Assembly: GCA_031261455.1 (NCBI GenBank) | Contig: JAISJP010000021.1 | Location: 1-52,297 of the forward strand | DNA: 52,297 nucleotides | Direction: 5' to 3' | Origin: Propionibacteriaceae bacterium | Lineage (GTDB): Bacteria > Actinomycetota > Actinomycetes > Propionibacteriales > Propionibacteriaceae | Shown here: positions 7,844 through 16,385 of the stretch, one piece after another | How positions within the stretch are numbered: the stretch's first letter is position 1 | Layout: every line of letters begins with the position of its first letter | Made by a program: the position numbers and the translations under genes | Notes under the pieces: model-generated | Told to the model about the DNA's origin: nothing | Seen by the model: the letters and a program-made list of their open reading frames with translations, nothing else | The model's database searches: none

Positions 7844-8836
7844 CTAACGCTGGGTAGGAGCAAGCCAATCCGTCGCAAAGCCGATTGGCACAATGCGGGT
7901 GGGGTTGATGTGCGGATGCGTGATGAAGTAGTGCCGCTTGATGTGGTCAAACTTGGTGGTGTTGGTGAACGCGGGCTGCTGATAGAGGTAACGGGCGTAG
8001 TCCCACAGGTTTGGATACTCGGTGAGGCGGTGCAGGTTCGTCTTGAAATGCGTGGCGTAGACGGCATCGAAACGGGCAAGAGTTACCCACAGGCGAACGT
8101 CTGCCTCAGTGATCTGATCACCAAGCAGATAGGTGCGGTCTGCCAGACGCGTTTCAAGCGTGTCTAGCGTCTCAAACAGTGCAGTCACAGCCTTCTCGTA
8201 CGGGGCCTGACTGCGAGCAAAGCCGCTCTTGTACACGCCGTTATTCACAGTGTTGTACACAAGGTCGTTCAGCTCATCGATGTCGGCGCGCAGCGGCTCC
8301 GGGTACAGGTCCAGATTCGGATTGGTGGCCCACTGATTGAACTGGTGCCCCAAGTCAATCGAGATGTCCGGGAAGTTGTTCGAGACGATCCGCTTGCTCT
8401 TCGTGTCCCACAGCACCGGCACCGAGATGTGGCCCGGATACCCGGGTTCGGTGGCGTCGTACGCCTGACGCAACAAGGTGAAGCCGTTGTACGGATCCAG
8501 CGTCAGATCCGGGCCGGAGCGGAACGCCCAACCCCGCGCATCACGCACCGGATCGACGATTGCCACGCCGATGACGTCCTGCAGGCCCTTGAGTTCGCGG
8601 ACAATCAATTGGCGATGCGCCCATGGGCAGGCATAGGACGCATAGATGACGTAGCGGTTCGGTTCTGCCGGGAACTCTCCGTCTGCGGTGATGCGCCCTT
8701 GGAACGGATACGGCGCCCGAACGAACGCCCCATCATCACCAGCGGCAGGCTTGCGCGCCCAACCTCCGGACTCGCCGTAGGCGTCAAAGTCCACTGGGGA
8801 TGCCTCGGGAAGGGTGTTTTGTGGAGTGGTTGTCAT
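7844..8836 (-). CDS. Xi-class glutathione transferase / glutathionyl-hydroquinone reductase-like
   Basis: 330 residues. The thioredoxin-fold half carries the catalytic cysteine motif YASYACPWAHR (about residues 67-77), followed by the family segment ISVPVLWDTKSKRIVSNNF. The helical half contains the LYPEPLRADIDELND, NNGVYKSGFA and TYLLGDQITEADVRLW stretches typical of the PcpF/YqjG/ECM4 group. These enzymes remove the thiol from S-glutathionyl-hydroquinones. Actinobacteria usually make mycothiol, so the physiological thiol is uncertain. It starts at ATG 8836 with GAGAGG upstream, 11 bp after the GNAT gene, and is clearly co-transcribed with it. A divergent paralogue lies at 10882-11976. Confidence 0.88.
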   Translation of the reverse strand: MTTTPQNTLPEASPVDFDAYGESGGWARKPAAGDDGAFVRAPYPFQGRITADGEFPAEPNRYVIYASYACPWAHRQLIVRELKGLQDVIGVAIVDPVRDARGWAFRSGPDLTLDPYNGFTLLRQAYDATEPGYPGHISVPVLWDTKSKRIVSNNFPDISIDLGHQFNQWATNPNLDLYPEPLRADIDELNDLVYNTVNNGVYKSGFARSQAPYEKAVTALFETLDTLETRLADRTYLLGDQITEADVRLWVTLARFDAVYATHFKTNLHRLTEYPNLWDYARYLYQQPAFTNTTKFDHIKRHYFITHPHINPTRIVPIGFATDWLAPTQR

Positions 8837-8847
8837 GGTTGTTCCTC

Positions 8848-9381
8848 TCAGATCGCCAATATGTGGGCGAGTAGTTCATGGTCGGTGTCCGGAACAAACC
8901 AGTCCCGGTCTGGGGCGCGGACGAAACCGAGCGAGCGGTAGAGCCGTTGCGCCTGCTCCATACGGGTCTGCGTGTACAAGTCCACGTAGTGGATGCCACG
9001 CTCATTGGCGAGCCTGACCACGTGAGCTAGGAGCGCATGAGCAACCCCAGCCCCACGCTCGCTGGGATCGACACCCAGTTGCCGGAACCCAAGCTCCGGC
9101 TCGGGTGGATCACGCACAAAGTTCTGTGGCTGCCCGACGACGGGCGTGACGATCGCTCCCGCGATTCGTCCCTCACGAACGGCAACCCAGATGTCGCCCA
9201 GACCAGCCCACGCTTCACCAAGGCGGTGGAGTTCGGCGCGGTAGTTGTCGTCAATACCGTAAGACGTCTCGTAGGCCCGTTCCAATACTTGGCCGACGGT
9301 CTCCAACTCTTCGGGAAGCGCCAAACGCACGGTGACCTGCGGATTGGTGTGCACCCACCACGCGGTATCGAGTTCGGTCAT
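8848..9381 (-). CDS. GNAT family N-acetyltransferase
   Basis: 177 residues from ATG 9381 (MTELDTAWWVH), with an AAAGGA ribosome site. The GNAT fold shows in IWVAVREGRIAGAIV (strand 4), the acetyl-CoA loop LGVDPSERGAGVAHAL (R/QxxGxG/A form) and the C-terminal YRSLGFVRA. The substrate is unknown. It is the first gene of a two-gene unit with the hydroquinone reductase-like protein. A 19-bp palindrome (9431-9449) lies 50 bp upstream, suggesting an operator and a separate promoter. Confidence 0.85.
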   Translation of the reverse strand: MTELDTAWWVHTNPQVTVRLALPEELETVGQVLERAYETSYGIDDNYRAELHRLGEAWAGLGDIWVAVREGRIAGAIVTPVVGQPQNFVRDPPEPELGFRQLGVDPSERGAGVAHALLAHVVRLANERGIHYVDLYTQTRMEQAQRLYRSLGFVRAPDRDWFVPDTDHELLAHILAI

Positions 9382-9430
9382 TACGCTGAGGTCCTTTCCT
9401 TGTTGCTGACGTCGTTGCTCACGTCTGATT

Positions 9431-9449
9431 TGCGTACACTGTGTACGCA
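9431..9449. promoter_or_regulatory. 19-bp perfect palindrome, candidate operator of the GNAT unit
   Basis: TGCGTACAC-T-GTGTACGCA: 9-bp arms around one base, 50 bp upstream of the GNAT start. This size and symmetry fit the site of a dimeric repressor (TetR/GntR type). The GTGTAC half-site recurs at 17534-17539, before the importer operon. No regulator gene is visible in the window. Confidence 0.5.
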
Positions 9450-9463
9450 TGTGGTTGTGGTGC

Positions 9464-9496
9464 GCTGGTGTAGCCGTGGTCTTCGTTTACACCAGC
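9464..9496 (-). terminator. Hairpin downstream of the amidohydrolase gene
   Basis: GCTGGTGTA (9464-9472) pairs with TACACCAGC (9488-9496) around a 15-nt loop, 20 bp beyond the amidohydrolase stop. It probably separates the importer operon from the GNAT unit. Confidence 0.5.
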
Positions 9497-9515
9497 ACCG
9501 CTAACCAACACAACC

Positions 9516-10859
9516 CTAGACATGCACGATGGGATGCTCAGCGACACGCTGCTGCTTTGCTATCCAGTCTGCACGCTTGTCGTTAGGCCCACCGGGCGCA
9601 GCGACGTCGCGGGCTAGACGCACCTCCGGGTCGAATGGTGCCACATACTCGCGGTCGAACGTCCGTCCGCCAATAATCACCTCTTGCAGGGAGTCAAGGG
9701 CATCCAAGTTGGCCAGTGGATCACCGGTAGCGACGATCACATCCGCAGCAAAGCCCGGCGCCAAGACCCCCGTAATGCCAGAGTAGCCGATAGCTGCCGC
9801 CGCGCGTGACGTGGCCGCGACCAAAATCTCGCCGCGAGGCAAACCGGCAGCCTCCAACTGCTTCAAGCCAAAGGTGTAGGCACTAGCCGGGTATACCGCA
9901 CCGATGTCGTGTCCGGGGGTCAACAGCACGCCATGCTCGTAGAGCCGCCAGACAATCGGCGCACCTTCCGGGCCGTCAACCTCCGGATAGACCGGCACCG
10001 AGGACGAGTCCGTGAAGATGCCTTTGCGGGCAATCTCGTCAGCAACACGCGGATCAAACCTGGTCTGGCCGTCTAGATCGACGAAGCTGGCGTGCGCGAT
10101 GAAGTCGATGCCCGCCTCGGTGACTCGTGCAATTCCTTGCGTGCCGTGGGCGTGTGACGCCACCCGCTTGCCCAGCCGGTGAGCGTCGTCAATGAGCGCC
10201 TTGAACTCCTCGGTGGTGAACTGGGCGTTCCACGGGCAGGTTGAGTGCGACATGAAACCACCGGTCGCCATCACTTTAATGACGTCGGCCCCAGCCTTGT
10301 GATGCTCCCGCACCTGATGCAGAATCTCCGGAATGGAGTCGGTCTCGCCGCCAGAGTTCCAGCCGTGCCCACCTGTGAGCGTGACAGGCGGACCGGCAGC
10401 AACAATGCGTGGTCCGGCGATCAGTCCAACGTTGATCGCCTCGCGCAGAGCCACGTCCACATACGCGGCCGCACCAAGCGATTGCACACTGGTCACGCCG
10501 AGCGACGCCAGTTGCCGCGCAATCTTGACCGACGATAACGTCTCCCAAGACTTGTCATGGAACGTAGGGTCGGTGACATCCGGCTGCGCCACGCGAGTGT
10601 AGGACGCCAAGTGCGCATGAGTCTCGATGAGACCCGGCAGGATGGTGGCGTCACCATAGTCTGTGACAGGCAGTTGCGCGTACTCGGCAGGCAGACCAGT
10701 GGTTGACCCCACCCAGGCAATCTGTCCGTCAACAATCACGACGGAAGAGTCGCTCAAGTGTGTGCCCGTTGTGCCGGTGAAGACGCGCTTGGCGCTGAGT
10801 ACGCGTGATTGGTTGGCTGCCAGAGTCGCATCGACGGCCCGTGATGGTTGGATAGTCAT
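9516..10859 (-). CDS. Metal-dependent amidohydrolase (imidazolonepropionase/prolidase-like)
   Basis: 447 residues. Composite-domain amidohydrolase: an N-terminal beta-sandwich (VDGQIAWVG), the first metal pair in LPGLIETHAHL, the carboxylated-lysine strand DVIKVMATGGFMS, histidines in VASHAHGTQGIARVTEAG and FIAHASFVD, the late aspartate in LLTPGHDIG, and the closing sandwich strand GVLAPGFAADVIVATGDPL. The IKVMATGG form is shared by Xaa-Pro and Xaa-Arg/Lys dipeptidases of this superfamily, so cleavage of a small imported peptide or acylated compound is plausible. The start at ATG 10859 (MTIQPSRA) is preferred over the longer 10919 reading. It lies 22 bp after the divergent reductase-like gene. 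Confidence 0.87.
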   Translation of the reverse strand: MTIQPSRAVDATLAANQSRVLSAKRVFTGTTGTHLSDSSVVIVDGQIAWVGSTTGLPAEYAQLPVTDYGDATILPGLIETHAHLASYTRVAQPDVTDPTFHDKSWETLSSVKIARQLASLGVTSVQSLGAAAYVDVALREAINVGLIAGPRIVAAGPPVTLTGGHGWNSGGETDSIPEILHQVREHHKAGADVIKVMATGGFMSHSTCPWNAQFTTEEFKALIDDAHRLGKRVASHAHGTQGIARVTEAGIDFIAHASFVDLDGQTRFDPRVADEIARKGIFTDSSSVPVYPEVDGPEGAPIVWRLYEHGVLLTPGHDIGAVYPASAYTFGLKQLEAAGLPRGEILVAATSRAAAAIGYSGITGVLAPGFAADVIVATGDPLANLDALDSLQEVIIGGRTFDREYVAPFDPEVRLARDVAAPGGPNDKRADWIAKQQRVAEHPIVHV

Positions 10860-10881
10860 GAGTGGTTCACAGATCTTTCGT

Positions 10882-11976
10882 CTAGATGTATTGCCAGTGT
10901 TCGCGCGACCCGGCGCCACCGGGACCAGACGACTCGGAAGAGCCAGTCAGCGCAGCGCGGTCGTGCGGAGCCAGCCAGTCGGCAAGAGACTCCGCGTGCG
11001 GTCGCAGCGGGTAGCCCTTTGGAGTAAAGCCGTTGTTTGGCAGGTAGTTTCCGCTCGGGCCGGGCAGCAATCCCAAGAAGTACTGCTCTTTTTCGCTGGC
11101 AAGACCTTGTTGGAAAAGGTCGCGGGCATAGCCCCACAGGTGCTCAAACGCGGGCAGTGGCTTGGTGGCCTCTTCGCCAAAGACAGCTGCCAGGGCAGGA
11201 CGGTAGAACCGTTCAAAGGTGGACAGCGTCTGGAATAGGCGAACATCAGAGTCACTCAGGCTTGCTCCGAATAGGTATCGACGCGTTGACAACCGGAAAT
11301 CGTAGTCACCAAGGCGAGCATAGAACACCTCAAAGGCCGCCTGCGCGGCCCGACGGCTCTGCGCAAAGATCACCTTGTAGGTACCGTTATTCACGTCATC
11401 AAACAGTTGCTGGTTCAGCAGGTCAATGTCGATTCGCAGGTCTTCCGGATACAGATCGGGCGCATCGGGAGCGTGAAAGGCCTTCCACGCCACTTCCCAG
11501 TCGTGCGGAAGCACGTGGTAGTCGTTGCTCACAACCTTGCCGGTATGCGAGTCGATGACGGTGGGCGACGTGCCGCGTCCAGGAAAGTTAGGGTCGGTGG
11601 CACGGTAGAAGTCATTGAGATGGTCGTAGCCGAAACGCTCACGAATGTCGTTGTCACCCGTGGCGATCAACCAGCCATCGCTGTCCTTGCCGGTGAGCAG
11701 ATAGAAGGGCACGGCCTCGCTGAGGCCCAGCAGACGCAGAATGATGTGTTCTCTGCGCGCCCACCCACAGCCCAGCGAGCCAAGGATAAAGTAGCGTCCC
11801 GGCTCAACCGGGGCCTGCCCTTCGCCGTCTCCAAAACGGGTAGTGAAGTAGTTGCGTTGCCGTTTCAGCGCGCCGTCATTGTTGACCTCTGGGGCAGGCA
11901 AGCCCTCGGACTTGGGCGGCTCGATGTGCAGCAGATTGATGTAATCCGCCTCAATTGCTGATGTTATGGCTGCCAT
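10882..11976 (-). CDS. Divergent Xi-class glutathione transferase-like protein
   Basis: 364 residues, paralogous to 7844-8836 by its segment order: a LGSLGCGWARR active site, SPTVIDSHTGKVVSNDYHV, LYPEDLRIDIDLLNQ, NNGTYKVIFAQS and RYLFGASLSDSDVRLFQTL. The catalytic cysteine is kept but its neighbour proline is Gly (CGW instead of CPW), and the N- and C-termini are longer. Presumed to act on a thiol adduct, perhaps with changed chemistry or specificity. It lies between the importer lipoprotein (with a structured 113-bp gap) and the amidohydrolase (22 bp) on the same strand, which links it to the imported substrate. Function beyond the family is inference. Confidence 0.8.
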   Translation of the reverse strand: MAAITSAIEADYINLLHIEPPKSEGLPAPEVNNDGALKRQRNYFTTRFGDGEGQAPVEPGRYFILGSLGCGWARREHIILRLLGLSEAVPFYLLTGKDSDGWLIATGDNDIRERFGYDHLNDFYRATDPNFPGRGTSPTVIDSHTGKVVSNDYHVLPHDWEVAWKAFHAPDAPDLYPEDLRIDIDLLNQQLFDDVNNGTYKVIFAQSRRAAQAAFEVFYARLGDYDFRLSTRRYLFGASLSDSDVRLFQTLSTFERFYRPALAAVFGEEATKPLPAFEHLWGYARDLFQQGLASEKEQYFLGLLPGPSGNYLPNNGFTPKGYPLRPHAESLADWLAPHDRAALTGSSESSGPGGAGSREHWQYI

Positions 11977-12016
11977 AGGTAAGTTCTTTCACTGGTTTTG
12001 TTGCGATTGATCTTGA

Positions 12017-12077
12017 CTGGCGTGACCGGCTCCGCAAAGCTCACCCACGGGCGGAGATGCAGAACCGATCACGCCAG
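12017..12077 (-). promoter_or_regulatory. Nested hairpin between substrate-binding lipoprotein and reductase-like genes
   Basis: The outer stem CTGGCGTGA/TCACGCCAG (12017-12025 with 12069-12077) encloses an inner CTCCGC/GCGGAG stem (12030-12035 with 12051-12056). It starts 13 bp after the lipoprotein stop. Such an intercistronic structure could be a partial terminator or an mRNA stabiliser that raises expression of the binding protein. Confidence 0.45.
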
Positions 12078-12089
12078 CAACTTCAGTTG

Positions 12090-13745
12090 CTACTTAGGGA
12101 CCCGGACGTTATAGGCACCCCAGTTGGCACCGCGAGCCGGGTCGGACAGGAATCCGGTGGCGTCTGCCGCAGCGGCATGGGAGTGACGCATGATCACCAG
12201 AGGCAGCACGTATGCCTGTTCGACCAGCACATAGTGTTGCAGTTCGACGTAGGCCGCCTTGCGGATGGCAAAGTCGAAGTTCTCCTGGCCCGTAGCCAAC
12301 AACTCATCAACCTTGGGGTCATGAATCTGACCAAGGTTGATGAAGCCGATTGCCGGGTTGGAGTTGTACTGCACGGCCAGCGGGTTGGCTACGTCGGCAG
12401 CACCAACGGAGTTGTCCCAAGCCACGTAGGTGTTGTTGGCGCGATTGTCGCTCCAAGTGCCACCGTCAACCGACTTCCAGGTGTAGTCAACCCCCAGCAA
12501 TTCCTTGATCTGACCAGCAATCGCCTGATTGAGGATGTCGCGGGAGTCACGCACGAACAGCGAGTTGGACTCAATCGGAATACTCAGTCGCTCACCAGCG
12601 GCGTTGACGCGGTAGCCTTCGGCGTCCTTGGTAGCATAGCCCGCTTCGTCGAGCAACGAATTAGCCTTGGCAACATCCGGTGTGAGCGCAACGGAGGCGT
12701 CATAGAAAGGTGATGCCGACGATATTGGACTCTTCGCCGCCTGTGCCGTGCCGTAGTAAACGGCGTTCACAATGGTGTCAATATCGACAGCCAACTGGAT
12801 GGCCTGACGCACGCGAATGTCGTCAAACGGAGGACGCGACACGTTGAAGAACAGCGTGTAGGGCGTGCCACCGTTCTGGAACACCGCATATTGGAACTTG
12901 GAGTCGTCAACGAACAACGCCACATCCTGGCTGGGCACCGAGTCAATGGCGTCAACCTGTCCGGACTGCAGCGCGCCAGAGCGAGTCGAGGCCTCACCGA
13001 GGAACCGGTAGATCACCGTCTTGGTGTAGGCCGGACCGTTGCGTCCGGTCAACGCCTCAGGCGCCCAGTTGTAGTCGTCACGAGCGGTCAGCACTACCTG
13101 CTCACCCTTCGCGTAGGTAGTGATGGCGTAAGGACCGGTGCCGTGGATTGCCACACCCAACTTCAAGTCTGCAACGTCCAGATTGAAGTCCTTGGGCGAG
13201 ATGGGGGCAGATGCGCTTCCGGAGAGGCGCTCCAGCAATCTGGTGTCTGGCTCCTTGAGCACCAACTTGAAGGTGTACTCGTCGATCTTCTCGACAGAGG
13301 CCAAACTGGCAGCCCAGGTGGTGGACTCGACGATTGCCGGATCCTGCGTGCGCGTGAAGTTCAGGATGGCCGCATCAGCGTCCAGCTTCTCACCGTCTGA
13401 GAAAGTGATGCCCTGTTTGATCTTGATGGTGATGGTGCGGTTGTCTGCCGAAATCTCGTGACTCTCCGCCAACCAAGGGTTGTACACACCGTCACCGTCG
13501 AGGTAGAAGTACGCGTCATAGAGACTGCGCAGGATCGGACCGGCAGCGTCCTGGCTGTTGATGAACGGGTTGAAGCTGGCGGGTTCAGTCTCAACACCCC
13601 AGGTGAAAGTGTCCTTATATTCGACACTTGTGGCTGCGGAGGTGGAAGCGTCGCCAGATTCGTCGTCACTTGAGCATGCGCTCAGTCCGAACGCCATGCT
13701 GACGGCTAGGGCGAGTGCTAATCCTCGGGAACGAATGGATGACAT
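12090..13745 (-). CDS. ABC transporter substrate-binding lipoprotein (peptide/family 5)
   Basis: 551 residues. The signal sequence ends in a lipobox (GLSAC, lipidated Cys24), followed by a Ser/Asp-rich linker and the family 5 extracellular solute-binding fold (ETEPASFNPF near the start, GVAIHGTGPYAITTY, RPPFDDIRVRQAIQLAVD). It would be anchored outside the membrane and deliver peptides or similar solutes to the two permeases encoded upstream on the same strand. It starts at ATG 13745. The 46-bp gap to the ATPase and the common strand make it the fourth gene of the operon. The ligand is unknown; nickel, glutathione and oligopeptides are all bound by members of this family. Confidence 0.92.
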   Translation of the reverse strand: MSSIRSRGLALALAVSMAFGLSACSSDDESGDASTSAATSVEYKDTFTWGVETEPASFNPFINSQDAAGPILRSLYDAYFYLDGDGVYNPWLAESHEISADNRTITIKIKQGITFSDGEKLDADAAILNFTRTQDPAIVESTTWAASLASVEKIDEYTFKLVLKEPDTRLLERLSGSASAPISPKDFNLDVADLKLGVAIHGTGPYAITTYAKGEQVVLTARDDYNWAPEALTGRNGPAYTKTVIYRFLGEASTRSGALQSGQVDAIDSVPSQDVALFVDDSKFQYAVFQNGGTPYTLFFNVSRPPFDDIRVRQAIQLAVDIDTIVNAVYYGTAQAAKSPISSASPFYDASVALTPDVAKANSLLDEAGYATKDAEGYRVNAAGERLSIPIESNSLFVRDSRDILNQAIAGQIKELLGVDYTWKSVDGGTWSDNRANNTYVAWDNSVGAADVANPLAVQYNSNPAIGFINLGQIHDPKVDELLATGQENFDFAIRKAAYVELQHYVLVEQAYVLPLVIMRHSHAAAADATGFLSDPARGANWGAYNVRVPK

Positions 13746-13791
13746 AGTTGTGGGTCTCCTTGTGGGTTATCTTCTTATTGGTTGGGTGGTG

Positions 13792-15462
13792 TTACGGTTT
13801 GGACTGGTCTTGATTGTCGGGGATAGGCAGCTTCGGCAGGGCGGCGAGCAGTTCCTTGGTGTAGTCATCTGTGGGGTTGGTGAAGACGGTTGTGGCCGCG
13901 CCGTGTTCCACGTCGAAGCCGTCCTTCATCACCAACACCCGGTCGGCGAGGTGATGCACCACGCCAAGATCGTGGGAGATGAACACTAGAGCGGCGCCTG
14001 TGCGTGCCTGCACGTCCGCCAGCAGGTCAAGAATCTGGGCCTGAACCGACACGTCAAGCGCTGAGACTGGCTCGTCGGCAACCAGCACGTCCGGCTCCGC
14101 GATCAGCGCGCGAGCAATTGCTAGCCGTTGCCGCTCACCGCCCGAGAATGTGCGCGGTGATGCGGCCACCGGCACGTGAGTCAGGTTGACTAACTCCAAG
14201 GTTTGGCGAATACGTGCGGCAATGTCGTCGCGAGTGAGTCCTTGGCTCTGCAGTGGCTCGGCGAGCACTTGCTCCACGGAGTACCGCGGATCAAAAGACG
14301 ACAACGGGTCCTGAGCAATGAGTTGAATCTTGCGACGACGGTCCCGTCTCTCCTTGTCAGATAAGGGAGACCACGGTTGCCCTTCGAGCTGTACCTGTCC
14401 ACCACTGGGTTCCAGCAGACCGACGAGGATCTTGGCGAACGTGGACTTGCCAGAACCGGACTCGCCCACGATTCCCAGCGACTCTCCGCGCGCCACCTCA
14501 AGTGACACGTCTCGAACGGCGTGACATACTCGCCCATCTGGGGCCTTGAAGTTGCGGCTAACCCCATCGGCACGCAACACGATGGAGTCCCGCTCCACGC
14601 GACGCGGCGGCAGCGGGTGACGGTCGGCTGATGACAAGGTGAGCCCGCGTGACTCGGCGGAGGGAATGGCCGCCAGCAAGTTGCGAGTGTACTCCTGTGT
14701 TGGGTGACGGAGCACTTGTTGACTGGGACCTTCTTCGACCAGATATCCGTCCTTCATGACGACCACACGGTCGCAGACGTTTGCGACGACAGCAAGGTCG
14801 TGAGACACCAGCAGCAGAGCGGTACCAGCGCGCCTGCGGGCGTCTAACAGCTCCAACACTTGGGCCTGTACCGTGGTATCTAGGGCAGTGGTGGGTTCGT
14901 CAGCGATCAACAGAGCCGGTTCTGACGCGATAGCGGAGGCGATCAGTGCCCGCTGACGCAAACCGCCGGAGAGTTCGTGTGGGTGTTGCTTGGCTCGCAA
15001 CTCCGGGTCAGGCATGCCAACCTCGGTCAACAACTCGATCACCCGATCATGGATCTGGTTGCGAGGCACAATGTCATGCAGCTTGAGTGTCTCGCCGATC
15101 TCCTGCTCGATGGTGCGCAGCGGATCCAGCGACACCAGCGCGTCTTGCAGCACGAGGCCGATCTTGCCGCCCCGAATAGCCCGCCAGCCGCGTTCGCTCA
15201 GACGACGCGCGTCTGTGCCAAATATGTCTAGTTTCTTAGCAGTCACGGTGGCGTTGGCACCCGCAAGCCCCAGCAATGTGCGCACCGACACCGACTTTCC
15301 GGAGCCAGATTCGCCCACGATGCCGACTGCCTCGCCCGAATACACGTGCAGATTCAGGCCGCGAACAGCCTCCAGTCGGTCGTGTTTGCGTTCGAACGTG
15401 ACGCGAAGGTCCTGAACCTCGACTACTGGCGCCTCGCCTGCGGATGGGGAGTTGTTGCTCAC
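13792..15462 (-). CDS. Fused ABC ATPase of the peptide importer (DppD-DppF type)
   Basis: 556 residues from GTG 15462 (VSNNSPSAGE), which has GGAGG six nucleotides upstream and overlaps the permease stop by 4 bp. It holds two complete ABC domains. Both have Walker A GESGSGKS. The signature sequences are LSGGLRQRA and FSGGERQRLA, and the Walker B motifs LLIADEPT and VLVADEPV. Each half ends in the oligopeptide-type C-terminal extension. One chain thus supplies both ATPase sites of the importer, a common arrangement in Actinobacteria. The longer reading to 15609 lies inside the permease gene and is rejected. Confidence 0.93.
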   Translation of the reverse strand: MSNNSPSAGEAPVVEVQDLRVTFERKHDRLEAVRGLNLHVYSGEAVGIVGESGSGKSVSVRTLLGLAGANATVTAKKLDIFGTDARRLSERGWRAIRGGKIGLVLQDALVSLDPLRTIEQEIGETLKLHDIVPRNQIHDRVIELLTEVGMPDPELRAKQHPHELSGGLRQRALIASAIASEPALLIADEPTTALDTTVQAQVLELLDARRRAGTALLLVSHDLAVVANVCDRVVVMKDGYLVEEGPSQQVLRHPTQEYTRNLLAAIPSAESRGLTLSSADRHPLPPRRVERDSIVLRADGVSRNFKAPDGRVCHAVRDVSLEVARGESLGIVGESGSGKSTFAKILVGLLEPSGGQVQLEGQPWSPLSDKERRDRRRKIQLIAQDPLSSFDPRYSVEQVLAEPLQSQGLTRDDIAARIRQTLELVNLTHVPVAASPRTFSGGERQRLAIARALIAEPDVLVADEPVSALDVSVQAQILDLLADVQARTGAALVFISHDLGVVHHLADRVLVMKDGFDVEHGAATTVFTNPTDDYTKELLAALPKLPIPDNQDQSKP

Positions 15463-16385
15463 TTTCCCCTCCGTTCGTAGGCTGTCTGCCAAGCACGCCC
15501 GAGGACGGTGGAAGTTATGACAGTGAGAGTCAGCGCGATACCGGGGAAGATGCCTGTCCACCAAGCAATGCGCAGATAAGAACGAGATTCGCTCAGGATG
15601 GCACCCCACTCAGGTGTTGGCGGCTGCGGCCCCATGCCGATGAAGCTCAGCGCGGCAGCACCAATAATGGCTCCGCCAAGTCCGATAGTGGCTAGCACCG
15701 GAACCACGCCAAGGGCGTTGGGTAGCACGTGCCGCACCGTCAGCCGGAGTCGGGTGAGACCTAGAGTTCGGGCCTGTTCAACGTAGCCAGAGCGGATAAC
15801 TTGCAGTGTTTGGGCACGCACCACCCGCGCGTACGACGGTATGTGCGACACCCCCAACGCGATGATCAGATTGGTAAGGCCCGGTCCGATCAGCGCGATG
15901 ACCACAAGGGCCAGCAAAATGCTGGGGAACGATGCCAGAATATCCACAAAGCGCATCAGTGCAGTGTCAACCCACTTGGCGGCGATTCCCGCACTGACAC
16001 CAAGAATCACCCCGACGATGGCCGAGATGCCTGTAGCCCCAAGGCCGATCAGTAGCGAGTAACGGGCACCGTAGATCACGCGGGAAAATACGTCGCGTCC
16101 AAGATAGTCGGTGCCCGCAATGTGCGCGGCAGACGGTGCCCGGTTCACCTGTAACAAGTCCTGATGCGTAGGGTCAACCTGACTGATGAGCTGCGGAACG
16201 AACACTGCGACAAGCACCACAACTAGGTAGGCACCAGCAAGATAGAGGCCCAACGGTGCTCTGTTGATGGATGTCCACGCTTGAGTGACGCCCGTCACCA
16301 GTCGTCTTGCCAGGCCGAGATTTGGCGCTACTGAGACGCGGGCCTCGGTCGCGTCGTCAATACTGTCCACTGCAAATGCGCTCAT
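15459..16385 (-). CDS. Peptide ABC importer permease (DppC/OppC type)
   Basis: 308 residues starting at ATG 16385, overlapping the preceding permease stop by 4 bp. An N-terminal membrane helix and periplasmic loop lead to the conserved GTDYLGRDVFSRVIYGAR segment that marks OppC/DppC proteins, then a five-helix permease core. The ATPase-coupling loop is EQARTLGLTRLRLTVRHVLPN (EAA motif). It pairs with the DppB-type permease to form the channel. Translational coupling at both ends shows a tight operon. Confidence 0.93.
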   Translation of the reverse strand: MSAFAVDSIDDATEARVSVAPNLGLARRLVTGVTQAWTSINRAPLGLYLAGAYLVVVLVAVFVPQLISQVDPTHQDLLQVNRAPSAAHIAGTDYLGRDVFSRVIYGARYSLLIGLGATGISAIVGVILGVSAGIAAKWVDTALMRFVDILASFPSILLALVVIALIGPGLTNLIIALGVSHIPSYARVVRAQTLQVIRSGYVEQARTLGLTRLRLTVRHVLPNALGVVPVLATIGLGGAIIGAAALSFIGMGPQPPTPEWGAILSESRSYLRIAWWTGIFPGIALTLTVITSTVLGRAWQTAYERRGK

